A stretch of 64,000 bases of DNA from UBA7328 sp965247965 (GTDB taxonomy: Bacteria > Bacteroidota > Bacteroidia > Chitinophagales > Saprospiraceae): NCBI GenBank assembly GCA_965247965.1, contig OZ252053.1:4154001-4218000 (forward strand). Direction: 5' to 3'. The position numbers and the translations under genes are program-made. Below, piece after piece: positions 9,093 through 18,377 of the stretch; positions within the stretch are counted from its first letter, which is position 1, and each line of letters begins with the position of its first letter. Below the pieces are notes generated by a model. That model worked only from the letters and a program-made list of their open reading frames with translations, was not told the origin of the DNA and searched no databases.

Positions 9093-9431
9093 TTATAACA
9101 AAGTTTTTGTCAGCTTACGAACTCTATTGACGATTTCATCTGGCAATTGACTCTTAAAATCTGCATTTCTTGCTTTCCAATCTAGACACTTCACCTGGTC
9201 GCATAAAACAGCACCTGAAACATCGCCCCCGAAGGGAATTTCTACCTCAAAGGGATAACCTTTAACTTGACTAGTGATCGGACATAAAATGGCCAATCCT
9301 ACCCTTTTGTTATATGATTCAGGAGATAATACAACAGCTGGTCTTCGGCCAGCTTGTTCATGTCCAATGCGCGGATTCATAGTAATCCATACTATATCTC
9401 CTCGTTTTGGAATGTAGTCTTCCACTACCAA
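9093..9431 (-). CDS. mazF: MazF-type endoribonuclease toxin
   Basis: 112 aa, the usual length of MazF/PemK toxins. It has the N-terminal PKRGDIVWITMNPRIGHEQAGRRPAVVLSP signature of the fold (residues 8-37; the Arg and the GHEQAGRRPAVV loop are conserved) and ends in the typical RVRKLTKTLL helix. Such toxins cut single-stranded mRNA at short sequence motifs. It overlaps the 3' end of mazE by 7 nt, the standard antitoxin-first order. The cassette is bracketed by related palindromic repeats (8984-9086 and 9778-9998), consistent with movement as a unit. The cleavage motif cannot be inferred. Confidence 0.93.
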   Translation of the reverse strand: MVVEDYIPKRGDIVWITMNPRIGHEQAGRRPAVVLSPESYNKRVGLAILCPITSQVKGYPFEVEIPFGGDVSGAVLCDQVKCLDWKARNADFKSQLPDEIVNRVRKLTKTLL

Positions 9432-9667
9432 ACTTCTTTACCAATGGCAATACCGGAATCAATCTCCCGATGTAGATTATCATCAGTTATTTGACTAATA
9501 AGAGAATCCAAATCAAACTTATCCACAATCATAGGCGTAACTACCAATCGTCCTTCTTCAAGTGTGATACCAACTGTACTATTTTGACTAATCTTGATAT
9601 CCCGGGCGAAGGCTTTTGGAATTCTTAGTGCCAGGCTATTTCCCCATTTTTGAATTTTAGTCTCCAT
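9425..9667 (-). CDS. mazE: MazE-type antitoxin (AbrB/SpoVT fold)
   Basis: 80 aa. The N-terminal swapped-hairpin DNA-binding domain begins METKIQKWGNSLALRIPKAFA, with the conserved KWGNSLALRIP core, and is followed by an acidic C-terminal tail (DDNLHREIDSG) that should wrap the toxin. Its stop overlaps mazF. By analogy with studied pairs it would neutralise MazF and repress its own promoter, which should lie in 9668-9777; a clean operator was not resolved there. Confidence 0.93.
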   Translation of the reverse strand: METKIQKWGNSLALRIPKAFARDIKISQNSTVGITLEEGRLVVTPMIVDKFDLDSLISQITDDNLHREIDSGIAIGKEVW

Positions 9668-9777
9668 ATTAATTTAGTATCTACAATGAAGATATCAATA
9701 ATAGATGAAAAATATCGGCGATTTATGCCTATTGTGGGGTAGATAGATTGTGATAGCTTACACGCATGATGGTGGGA

Positions 9778-9998
9778 AATGGTTAAAAACCATTAGTTGG
9801 CTGCGTTTGATGATCCATATACCCACAATTGAAATTGTGGGTTGGGGCTCGCACCGACTTATGATCACCACATGCGATTCATCCATCAGGATCAGCCAAT
9901 GATCATCAATCCGTAGGCGTGCCCTTAGCCCAACCCATAGTTTTAACTATGGGGTTAACAATGACCTTATCGACCAAAACCATTTTTAATGGTTTTCA
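9778..9998. repeat. Compound palindromic repeat, copy B
   Basis: Four hairpins in order: AATGGTTAAAAACCATT (9778-9794), CCCACAATTGAAATTGTGGG (about 9822-9841), CCCATAGTTTTAACTATGGG (about 9934-9953) and AAAACCATTTTTAATGGTTT (about 9976-9995). The first two and the text between them match copy A at 8984-9086. Together with the short leader this fills the 360-nt gap between mazE and the large kinase gene. No gene is seen in it. Confidence 0.78.
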
Positions 9999-10026
9999 CT
10001 TATGATATACCTAACTTGCCTGATCA

Positions 10027-13000
10027 ATGAAAAAACTACACACCAAAAAATCAAAAAAATCCACTCACAGCGCTGCGCATACGCACGAACAGCAAGTGTC
10101 TCAAATGTCAACCGAGCTATCCCAATTAAGAAGGGAAAAGCAAATCGAAGCAGCCCTCGAAAGAGTCCGCACTCGCACTATGTCCATGCAGCAAAGTGAA
10201 GATCTGGCCGAGACCTCTGCTGTGGTCTTCACACAACTCGCCAACCTTGGTATCCCACTGGTGCGCAGTGGCTTTGACATTTTCGATGAGGAAAATCGGA
10301 AGATGATCAGTTGGATATCCACAGCAACAGGCGGCGTGATAAATGAATACGCAGTAATTCCTTTTAATGCCCATTCACTGATCAAAAAAATGGCGGAGTC
10401 CAGGAAAAATGAAGAATATTTTGAATACAAAGCCTATAAAAGAACGCTTTCTTCTCTAACCCGGGTAATAGCCAAGTACTCGAATGAAATGATGAGAGAA
10501 TATTCCGCAGATGAATCTTCCATCCCCAACAAGGCTTTTCTTTATGAATTTTGGTTTGCACAGGGAGGACTTTTTGTAAGCTCACTTGAGCGGCTTGAAG
10601 AAGATGAAATCAGAGTGGCTCTCCGTTTCGCAAAGGTCTTCGAACAAACCTATACCCGTTTCCTCGATCTCAAGAAAGCGGAAGCACAAGCCAGGGAAGC
10701 ACAAATTGACGTTTCCGTAGCACGAGTTCGTGCAAGGGCCCTTGCCATGCATTTTTCTGAAGAAATTCAGGAAGTCGCAGCCTTATTGAGAAAAGAAATA
10801 TTCGATTTAGGCCTTGAAGGTGTTTCGGCGGCAACTATATGGATTGAGCAGCCAGAAGGTAAGATCCGGGTGTGGGATATGACAAAGGTGGAAGAATCCG
10901 GTTCCGATAACGAACTGAATATTGATTTTGAATTTGAACCGGAATCCACACCACAAGCCTGTTACTTTTGGGATATCTGGAAGCCAAAAGGACATTATTG
11001 GATTCCGGAATTGAACAAAAAAGACCTGTACGCCAATGAATCCTGGTTACGGACTATAGACCCCAAAAACGCTGACATATTCAAGGAAATTCTGGACAAC
11101 GGAGAACTGGAATATACGTGGCATCCGACCGTGCCTCTTGAGAAAGGAAGGCTCAATCTAGATTTTGTGGCAAAACCGCCTGAAGAAGTAGAATTCATCT
11201 TGCAAAAGATGGCAGCAGCCTTCGATCTGGCTTACCGAAGATTTGAAGACCTTCAGTTAGCAGAAACACAAGCCAAGGAGGCACAAATAGAAGTTGCGCT
11301 TGAACGGGTTCGAGCAGCATCAATGGCTATGCATCACAGTGAATCAATCGGCGAAGTATCCTCTGTATTATTTGAAGAACTGAAAAAACTAGAATTGAGT
11401 CCGCTTTATGCCTATATATCTATAATCAAGGAAGATGAAGGCATTTTCGAAGTTTGGCTGAGAGCCTATGGTGGAAATCCCAATCCACATCGAACCACAG
11501 TACCGCTTAAGGGTATTCCGACGGTGGAAAAAAATATGGTCAATTGGCGCAGCGGAATTCCTTATTTCAAAGTTTCATTCGAAGGTAAAGCAGATGTTGT
11601 TGCCATGAGGAAATCCTATTATGACCAGACCGGCGATGAAGTATTTTTGGAGGCGCCCGAGACCGATTTTCAGGAAAATTTAGATGCACGCTTTAATTAT
11701 GGTACGGTTGGATTGGGATGTGACTATGTGATTTCCGATTTAGTGATTCAGATCATGCTGCGCTTCGCCAAAGTGTTTGAGCAAACCTACACCCGCTTCC
11801 TCGACCTGCAAAAAGCCGAGGCCCAGGCGCGCGAAGCGCATATCGAAGCCGCCCTCGAGAGGGTGCGGGCCCGGGCCATGGCTATGCACAGTTCAGATGA
11901 GTTGGCAGAACTGATTGGGAATGTCTTTAAGGAGGTATCCCTGCTTGACGTCCAGTTGACGAGGTGCTGGATCTGGATATTTGATCCTGACACTTTGGAC
12001 GCAAGAATGTGGTGGGCGCATATGGAAGATCTGGAGGCAGAGGAGGCTGCCGTAGGCTATTTAATACCTTATAATGATACGGATTTTTACCAGGGAACAC
12101 TCAAAGCATGGCAGGATAGGAAATCAAAAGTGGTGGAGGTACTTGGCGGCGATGTGAAAGTAAAATGGGACGATTTCATTTTCTACAAATCTGAAATGTC
12201 AAAGGTACCAGATGAAATCAGAGATGGAATGAGAGCGCCAGACAGTGTCTATCTCTGTAGTTCATTTAATAATTTCGGCGGTCTGGGTACAGCTGGGCTT
12301 GAACCACTATCCGATGAAAATCAGGATATCATATATCGCTTTGCACGAGTATTTGATCTTACCTATACCCGTTTTAATGATCTGGTGCAAGCAGGGGAGC
12401 AGGCCCGCGAAGCGCAGATTGAAGCGGCATTGGAAAGAGTGAGAAGCCGAACGATGGGTATGCAGCGAAGTGATGAGCTGGCAGAAACTGCATCAATATT
12501 ATTTGAGTAAGTAAGTGATCTCGGCGTCCAATCTTGGTCGAGTGGTTTTCAAATCTGGAATGCAGATGAAGTCTCAGCTACGGCATGGATGAGTGCACCG
12601 GATGGAGGTATCCAGACACCTTTCAACTTGCCTTATACAGAAGATACCTTCCACAAAAAAATACTTGATGCCAGGCAAAGAGGAGAAGATTTTTTTGTAT
12701 TTGAATCAGCAGGTAAATCCCTGGAAGAGACTTACAGGTATATGATGACTCTTCCTGGTCTCAAAGAGTGGTTCAATGATGCTCTGAATTCAGGATTCAC
12801 GCTGCCAAAATTTCAAATTACGCATTGTGGTTTTTTCTCGCATGGTCATGTGATGTTTATTACCCTTGAGCCCCATCCGGAAGCATGGGATATCTTCAAG
12901 CGATTCACAAAAGTTTTTGAACAAACCTATACTCGCTTTCTTGATTTACAAAAAGCCGAAGCAAGAGCCAGGGAATCGAAAATTGAAACGGCTTTGGAGA

Positions 13001-14460
13001 GGGTAAGAGCAAGGGCCCTGGCCATGCAAGAACCCGAGGAATTGGCAGAAGTAGCACGTGTTCTCAGGCATGAGATGGGTTCCATCGGTGCGCAGTCGTT
13101 AGAAACTAGTACCATCTATATCTATGATGTCGCTTCAAAAAAGGCGGATACCTGGTTTGCTTTTCGGGATCCACAGCAAAAAAAGAAAAAGATTGTCACA
13201 GACCACATATTACTGGACATGAAAAAGACTGCAGTGGGCCGGAAGATGATCAAATTCTATGAATCGGATGAGGTCACTGCAACGATACCAATGAAAGGAC
13301 GCAACAGGGTAGAATGGGTGGAATATGCTTTTATCCTTTCACCAAAATTCAGAAAAATCTACAAAGGGAAGATTCCAGACCGGAATTACCACCTTCACAA
13401 GTTCTCGCACGGCGCTATTGGAGCCACAAGCACCGATGAATTATCAGAAGAAAACTGGGATCTACTCAAGCGCGCGGCTTCGGCATTCTCTTTAGCTTAC
13501 TCAAGGTTCCAGGATCTTACCCAGGCGCGACACGATTTGATAAGACTAAAAGAAGAGAAGCAACGGGCCGAAGATGCCTTGAAAGAACTCAAAGCCACCC
13601 AAACCCAACTCATCCACTCCGAAAAAATGGCCTCCCTCGGAGAACTTACGGCAGGCATAGCACATGAGATCCAAAATCCACTAAATTTTGTGAATAACTT
13701 CTCCGAAGTGAGTGGCGAATTGATAGATGAGCTCAAAGAGGAAAGGGCAAAGAGCAAAGAGCATAGGGATGAGGAACTGATCATGGAAATTCTCGGTGAT
13801 ATAGAGCAAAACCTGGAAAAAATCAACCACCACGGTGATCGGGCAAGCAGTATTGTCAAAGGTATGCTCAGCCATTCGAGGGCTAGCTCAGGAGAGAGAA
13901 TACCTACCGATATCAATGCACTTTGTGGTGAATATTTGCGATTGGCGTATCATGGACTACGTGCAAAAGACAAGAGTTTTAATGCGAGCTATGAAACGAA
14001 TTTTGAAGCGAATCTACCTAAGATCACAGTGGCATGGCAGGACATAGGAAGGGTGATTTTGAATTTGATCAATAATGCGTTTTATGCATGCACTGAGCGG
14101 CTTGCCCTGAGCAGAGTCGAAGGGAGTCGAAGTGCTGTGTCCACCAAATCCTTCTCGACCACCGAAGCTTTAGCGAAGGAGGTAGCCTCTGAGGACGGTG
14201 AATTTAAACCGACAGTATGGCTATGCACTGAACAAGAAAATGGAATGATCCAAATCTCTGTTAAAGATAACGGCAGCGGCATTCCCAAAGAATCAATTGA
14301 CAAAATTTTCCAGCCTTTCTTTACAACCAAACCTACTGGTAAGGGAACGGGATTGGGTTTGTCCTTGAGCTATGATATCGTACAGGCCCATGGAGGGGAG
14401 TTGAAGGTGGAATCGATGGAAGGTGAGGGCACCGAGTTTAAGGTAATGTTGCCTGTTTAA
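10027..14460 (+). pseudogene. Giant soluble histidine kinase with six tandem sensor repeats, broken by one in-frame stop
   Basis: One continuous reading frame of 1477 codons is interrupted by a single TAA at 12508-12510 (…ASILFE*VSDLGVQSW…). Sequence on both sides is in the same frame and matches the corresponding part of the other repeats. Six units of about 190 aa start near residues 40, 226, 420, 604, 797 and 982. Each opens with a variant of (Q/H/K)IExALERVRARxMAM and most close with RFAKVFEQTYTRFLDL. A HisKA domain follows (SLGELTAGIAHEIQNP, His near 1212), then a HATPase domain (NLINNAFYA, DNGSGIP, GTGLGLSLSYDIV). No membrane segment is seen, so it would be cytoplasmic. If the stop is real, translation gives an 827-aa sensor half with no kinase. 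A restart at the ATG at 12589 would give a 623-aa kinase. Sequencing error or readthrough cannot be excluded. Confidence 0.85.
14091..14136. repeat. CTGAGC/GTCGAAG palindromic repeat inside the kinase ATPase domain
   Basis: The stretch begins CACTGAGCGG and continues with CTGAGCAGAGTCGAAGGG and GAGTCGAAGTGC. It belongs to the family whose clearest copy is CACTTCGACTCCGCTCAGTG at 54908-54927. It is read in frame, adding residues between NAFYACTER and the FKPTVW strand. A second palindrome (CCACCGAAGCTTTAGCGAAGG, about 14159-14179) follows within the same loop. Confidence 0.75.
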
Positions 14461-14662
14461 TCCATATTTCAAAATGTGTCCCGGAAAGGCAGAGGTATCG
14501 CAGAGGAACGCAAAGGAAATTTGATTGAAAAGGCATTCCCTTGGCGAGACTTAGCGGAACCTTTGCGCCGCTTAGCGGGAAACCTTTGAACGAAGGTATC
14601 ACTGCCTATCTTCTCTCATTTTACCCCCACTTTCATAAATTTACATTCAATATTTTCAAAAA

Positions 14663-14788
14663 ATGCGAATAAAACGCCATCTCATCATTTTCCCGATCCT
14701 GTCTTTGTCTGCATGTACGGTCATCAGCGCCAGTTTAATATATCAAGAACTAATATGCAATTGTATTAACTTACCGCCATGCACTTAG
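14663..14788 (+). other. 41-codon frame with a membrane segment ahead of kinase 2
   Basis: ATG at 14663 opens a 41-aa frame, MRIKRHLIIFPILSLSAC…, with one hydrophobic stretch. Its stop (TAG) overlaps the ATG at 14779 used for the next kinase, in a different frame. It could be the true N-terminus of that kinase displaced by a frameshift, a coupled leader, or chance. The hydrophobic, signal-like start favours a displaced N-terminus. Confidence 0.35.
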
Positions 14789-16180
14789 GTTTTTTTCTTA
14801 CTGCAATTCTCTTTTGGTACCTCCGCAACAATGAACAAACCAAGACACTATTCCCCAAATGGAAAAGGTATTTTCTGTATGGAATGCTCGCATCCATTCT
14901 CTTCCTTATATTGGGGTCTGCAATAGGATCCATCAGAGTCATCGCGGTATGGCTGTCCCACTTTGTGAACTTTTCCTTGATCTACCTCTCTTTCAATAGA
15001 AAGGAATTTGAACCTATCAAACCTTATCTCAATGCATTTCTTCCACTGCTTGGTATAAATGTTCTTGAGGATCTGGTCATGCTGTTCAACCAATCCTTTC
15101 ACAATACCCTACAACCCTTATTTGAGGCGGCTACAGGGTTAGCTATTATGTGGTTGATGGTAATGTGGTTTTTGATAAGAAGACAACTTAGGGCTCTTGC
15201 TCTGGAGCGTCAAAAAGCCGAAGCAAAAGAAAAGGAGATCCGTCGGGCTGAATTATTGAAAATTGAACTTGAGAAACAAGTTTTAGAACGAACTTCCGAA
15301 ATTACCAAACAGAAAGAAGAACTTGTCCATGCTCTGGAGGATCTAAAATCTACTCAAAACCAACTTATTCATTCGGAAAAGATGGCATCCCTTGGTGAAT
15401 TGACCGCGGGAATCGCCCATGAGATAAAAAACCCACTCAATTTCGTCAATAATTTTGCTGAAGTCAGTAGCGAATTGTTGGATGAACTCAGCGAGGAAAT
15501 TGTAAAAGGGGATCTGGATGAAGTAAAGGCTATTTCTTTAGATCTCAAGCAAAACCTTGAAAAAATCGCGAATCACGGAAAACGTGCAGATTCCATCGTG
15601 AAAGGAATGCTAATGCATAGCCGGGGTACGGGCAAAAAAGAACCAACGGACATCAATCAACTCGCCGACGAATACTTCCGGCTTGCGTATCACGGATTAC
15701 GTGCAAAAGATAAATCCTTTAATGCGACTATGGAATCCGATTTTGATAAATCGATTCCACAGATCGACATCGTTCCGCAGGATATAGGGCGTGTTATTCT
15801 CAATCTTATAACAAATGCCTTTTACGCCAGCACTGAGCGCGCTTCGACTTCCTTCGACAAGCTCAGGACGGCGCGCTCAGGACAGAGCGCTCAGCGTACA
15901 GAAAGAAAGTAGTGACTTCAAACCAACAGTTTGGTTATCAACGAAGAAAAAAGACAAATGGATAGAGCTATCAATTAAGGACAATGGCAACGGCATCCCC
16001 GACGAAGTCAAAGACAAGATCTTTCAACCATTTTTTACGACAAAGCCAACTGGAGACGGTACAGGACTTGGATTGTCAATGAGTCATGAAATTGTGACGA
16101 AAGGGCATGGAGGGAAATTGACATTTACGACTGAGAATGGGGTAGGCACAACTTTTATTATGGGATTGCCGGTCAGCTAA
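14779..16180 (+). pseudogene. Membrane sensor histidine kinase, frameshifted in the ATPase domain
   Basis: The N-terminal part has about five membrane helices (residues 1-140), then a coiled coil (RQKAEAKEKEIRRAELLK), a HisKA domain with SLGELTAGIAHEIKNP, and the start of the HATPase domain (VILNLITNAFYAS). At about 15831-15897 a CTGAGC/CTTCGAC palindromic repeat intervenes and the frame ends at 15912. The rest of the domain (FKPTVWLSTKK, DNGNGIP, GDGTGLGLSMS) continues in another frame to 16180. The two pieces join into one full kinase if the repeat is removed, so this is one gene broken by the repeat. The start may also be displaced (see 14663-14788). Confidence 0.85.
15831..15897. repeat. 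CTGAGC/CTTCGAC repeat that frameshifts kinase 2
   Basis: It starts CACTGAGCGCGCTTCGACTT and contains further GCGCGCTCAGGAC and GAGCGCTCAGCG pieces, so it is a compound palindrome. It occupies the same position (just after the NAFYA motif) as the repeat in kinase 1 and the shorter one in the kinase 3 remnant. The reading frame differs on its two sides. Confidence 0.8.
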
Positions 16181-16305
16181 AGCACCGACAAAGGGTGAGG
16201 GTACGGAGTCTACAGTCAACATCAAATCACACCCATGTTGTCCCCTATTTTTCTAAACGCACTCACAGCCGTATCCAGATGTTCTTATTACATCTTCTAT
16301 AACTA

Positions 16306-16932
16306 TTAGATCAAATACTCCCTCACTTTCTCCTGAATCAACTCTTTGACACCAGGCCACGTTTGGCCTTTCAGGCTGGTGGGTTCTTCGCTTTCATCAG
16401 CATCTACAAAATAAGTAAGGGCGCTGGGAGTAGATATTAACAACTGTTGGCTGGGGTACTTTTCGGTGTAAGCTTCGATGCATTCGGATAGTGAGTAATG
16501 TTGCAGCAACTCAAACAAATCCCAGAAATCCTTTTTCCTTCCTCGCCCCAAAATTGCATTAACCTTCATGGCCAACAAATCGCGGCTGTGAAAAATCCAA
16601 ATACCATCAATTAATTCTGGTGGTGAAATTATCGGGTGTTTATAGTGGATTATGTCAACTTTTATATTATTGACGTAACAAAAAACAGCCCATGTCATTT
16701 TTGACCGCCTGTACATAAGCCGACCACCACATGTTTGAATTAGCTCAGTCTCAATGTGTTCTTTGTTAAATTCTTTTTCGTTGAAAATCTCCAGATCAAT
16801 AGAAAGCCTATGACCATAACGCAAGGCCAAAGCAGTTCCCCTTACCAAACAAAAGCCCTTTAGCGAGGAAAACTGCATTAATTCTCTCAGTATGGATAAT
16901 GTTCCGGGTTCAATTGCCTGAGTTTGTAGCAT
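16306..16932 (-). CDS. AbiEii-type nucleotidyltransferase toxin
   Basis: 208 aa. The nucleotidyltransferase signature is GTALALRYGHRLSIDLEIF, with the GT…S-x-D-x-E acidic pair as in AbiEii/DUF1814 proteins. A later RGRKKDFWDLFELL motif is also typical. In studied AbiE systems the toxin transfers nucleotides to tRNA or other targets and is silenced by a partner. The start ATG lies inside the upstream DUF6922-like gene (46-nt overlap), which suggests that gene is the partner. The pair sits between two broken kinases, as do other accessory genes here. Confidence 0.85.
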   Translation of the reverse strand: MLQTQAIEPGTLSILRELMQFSSLKGFCLVRGTALALRYGHRLSIDLEIFNEKEFNKEHIETELIQTCGGRLMYRRSKMTWAVFCYVNNIKVDIIHYKHPIISPPELIDGIWIFHSRDLLAMKVNAILGRGRKKDFWDLFELLQHYSLSECIEAYTEKYPSQQLLISTPSALTYFVDADESEEPTSLKGQTWPGVKELIQEKVREYLI

Positions 16933-17198
16933 CTGAAGGCACGTAAAGGTTCGTCAATAATAGCGCTTGCAAGATAGATTCTTTCTAACGAAAGGTATTT
17001 GGCTTTTAATAGAACAATCCTAATCTTCTCATCCCCATAATACCTCCTACACTGACGTATGTCTTCCACATCTCCACGCTCGAATACCCTTTCAATAACA
17101 AAGGATGCCTTATTATCATAATCCAGTTTAGCAAAATTGACATCCCAGAAAATGCGTTTGTCGAATACCGGTTTTGTAGTTTTTGTTTTCGCTTTGAT
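16887..17198 (-). CDS. DUF6922-like protein, probable partner of the AbiEii toxin; 5' end unclear
   Basis: The frame reads KPVFDKRIFWDVNFAKLDYDNKASFVIERVFERGD… and then VEDIRQCRRYYGDEKIRIVLLKAKYLSLERIYLASAI, ending at a TGA at 16887. This conserved pattern is the DUF6922-type small protein found next to AbiEii genes in Bacteroidota. No ATG occurs in frame ahead of the conserved part: the first in-frame GTG (17069) is too late, and an ATC at 17198 is only a guess. The 5' side lies within 30 nt of the truncated kinase at 17226, so the true start may have been lost in that rearrangement. Confidence 0.65.
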   Translation of the reverse strand: MKAKTKTTKPVFDKRIFWDVNFAKLDYDNKASFVIERVFERGDVEDIRQCRRYYGDEKIRIVLLKAKYLSLERIYLASAIIDEPLRAFRCYKLRQLNPEHYPY

Positions 17199-17225
17199 AA
17201 ATTTACACAGAATATTCCATCAAGA

Positions 17226-17765
17226 AATGCGCACAGCCGAGGCACAGGCAATAGAGAACCAACGGATATCAACCAACTCGCCGACGAATATTTCCGTCTT
17301 GCCTATCATGGATTGCGCGCAAAAGATAAATCCTTTAATGCAACAATGGAATCGGATTTTGATCAAACGATTGGTCAAATCAACATTGTTCCACAGGATG
17401 TAGGGCGTGTTATTTTGAATTTGATTACCAATGCGTTTTATGCCTGTACTGAGCGAAGCCGAAGTACGGTTCAGAATAAGATGAAAACTTCAGCGAATGG
17501 CTTCAAACCAACGGTATGGTTGTCTACAAGGAAGAATAAGGAGTGGGTAGAAATAAGTGTAAAAGATAACGGCAATGGTATTCCGGAAGAAGTAAAAGAA
17601 AAGATCTTTCAGCCCTTTTTTACAACTAAACCTAGCGGAGAGGGTACTGGACTCGGATTGTCTATGAGTTATGACATTGTTACGAAAGGTCACGAAGAGA
17701 AATTGAAGGTTGAGACCAAAGAAGGAGTAGGCTCAACCTTCACAATAGAATTACCAATCAAATAA
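17226..17765 (+). pseudogene. C-terminal remnant of a third histidine kinase
   Basis: The frame begins without a start at NAHSRGTGNREPTDINQLADEYF and continues through the ATPase domain (NLITNAFYACTER, DNGNGIPEEVKEKIFQPFF, GEGTGLGLSMSYDIV) to 17765. It is nearly identical in sequence to the end of kinase 2 but lacks the sensor, the coiled coil and the phospho-acceptor His. The 5' boundary coincides with the divergent DUF6922-like gene. It could only act as an ATPase-domain fragment and is most likely dead. Confidence 0.85.
17446..17467. repeat. Short CTGAGC/CGAAG palindrome in the kinase 3 remnant
   Basis: GTACTGAGCGAAGCCGAAGT is a short member of the same palindrome family as at 14091 and 15831. 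It lies at the same place after NAFYAC and is read in frame. Confidence 0.6.
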
Positions 17766-17845
17766 TCCTTTTCCAACCTTGCCTTATTGTATTATCTTGC
17801 CTGCTATTGGGGAGAAAATGATAATGCTGATGCATGGAAGCAGGT

Positions 17846-17915
17846 AAATGGTTGAAACCATTGACCGACGACTTAGGTGCTTTTGTAACCCATAATTGAA
17901 ATTACGGGCCGTGTT
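17846..17915. repeat. Compound palindromic repeat, copy C (degenerate)
   Basis: AATGGTTGAAACCATT, then a GACCGACGACTT spacer and ACCCATAATTGAAATTACGG. The order and spacing match the first two hairpins of copies A and B (8984, 9778), with several changes. It lies just upstream of the response-regulator pair at 18003. Confidence 0.6.
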
Positions 17916-18002
17916 CCAAATAGCAGATCAAAATATGAAATGCTCCATCGTTATGTAACCAACGCTTGAGAAGGTAGCACCGTTAGAATCTCGAATTAAC
18001 AA

Positions 18003-18377
18003 ATGAAAATACTAGTAGTAGACGATGAAAAGGATGTGCAAATCCTTTTTCAACAGCGCTTCAGAAAAGAAATCAAAAAAGGTAAAATGAAATTTATTTT
18101 TGCCTTTTCCGGCGAGGACGCCATTGACTATTTAGAAGAACATCTCCACGAAGCAGTATTAATTTTATCTGATATCAATATGCCTGGAATGAGTGGTCTT
18201 GATCTCTTAAAACAGATCAAGGAGCGTTTCAAAAAGCCACCCCCGATAGTAATGATGATCACCGCTTATGCAGATGAAGAAAATTACAAAACAGCGAAGC
18301 GATTAGGAGCCGATGATTTTCTTACAAAACCCGTAGATTTTGTTTCATTAAAACAAAAACTAAAAACCCTGAGTTGA
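18003..18377 (+). CDS. Single-domain response regulator (REC)
   Basis: 124 aa, receiver domain only: acidic pair DDE at 7-9, phospho-acceptor Asp57 in LILSDINMPGMSG, a T/A switch region (MMITAYAD) and the conserved Lys in FLTKPVDF. With no output domain it would act as a phosphate relay or bind a partner. Its stop overlaps the start of the REC-cyclase gene (TGATG), and both follow the kinase cluster, so they plausibly received phosphate from those kinases. Confidence 0.95.
   Translation: MKILVVDDEKDVQILFQQRFRKEIKKGKMKFIFAFSGEDAIDYLEEHLHEAVLILSDINMPGMSGLDLLKQIKERFKKPPPIVMMITAYADEENYKTAKRLGADDFLTKPVDFVSLKQKLKTLS

Noticed and set aside
9778..9998. CRISPR array
   Set aside because: The palindromes differ from each other and are not regularly spaced; no cas genes are in the window.
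12508..12510. Stop-codon recoding (for example selenocysteine or pyrrolysine) in the large kinase
   Set aside because: The codon is TAA, there is no downstream structure that suggests recoding, and the other repeats have no special residue here. Mutation or sequencing error is simpler.
14461..14620. Possible small RNA or gene in the GCAGAGG/AACGCAAAGG stretch after kinase 1
   Set aside because: The text resembles low-complexity intergenic repeats with imperfect pairing; no promoter-terminator pair was found.
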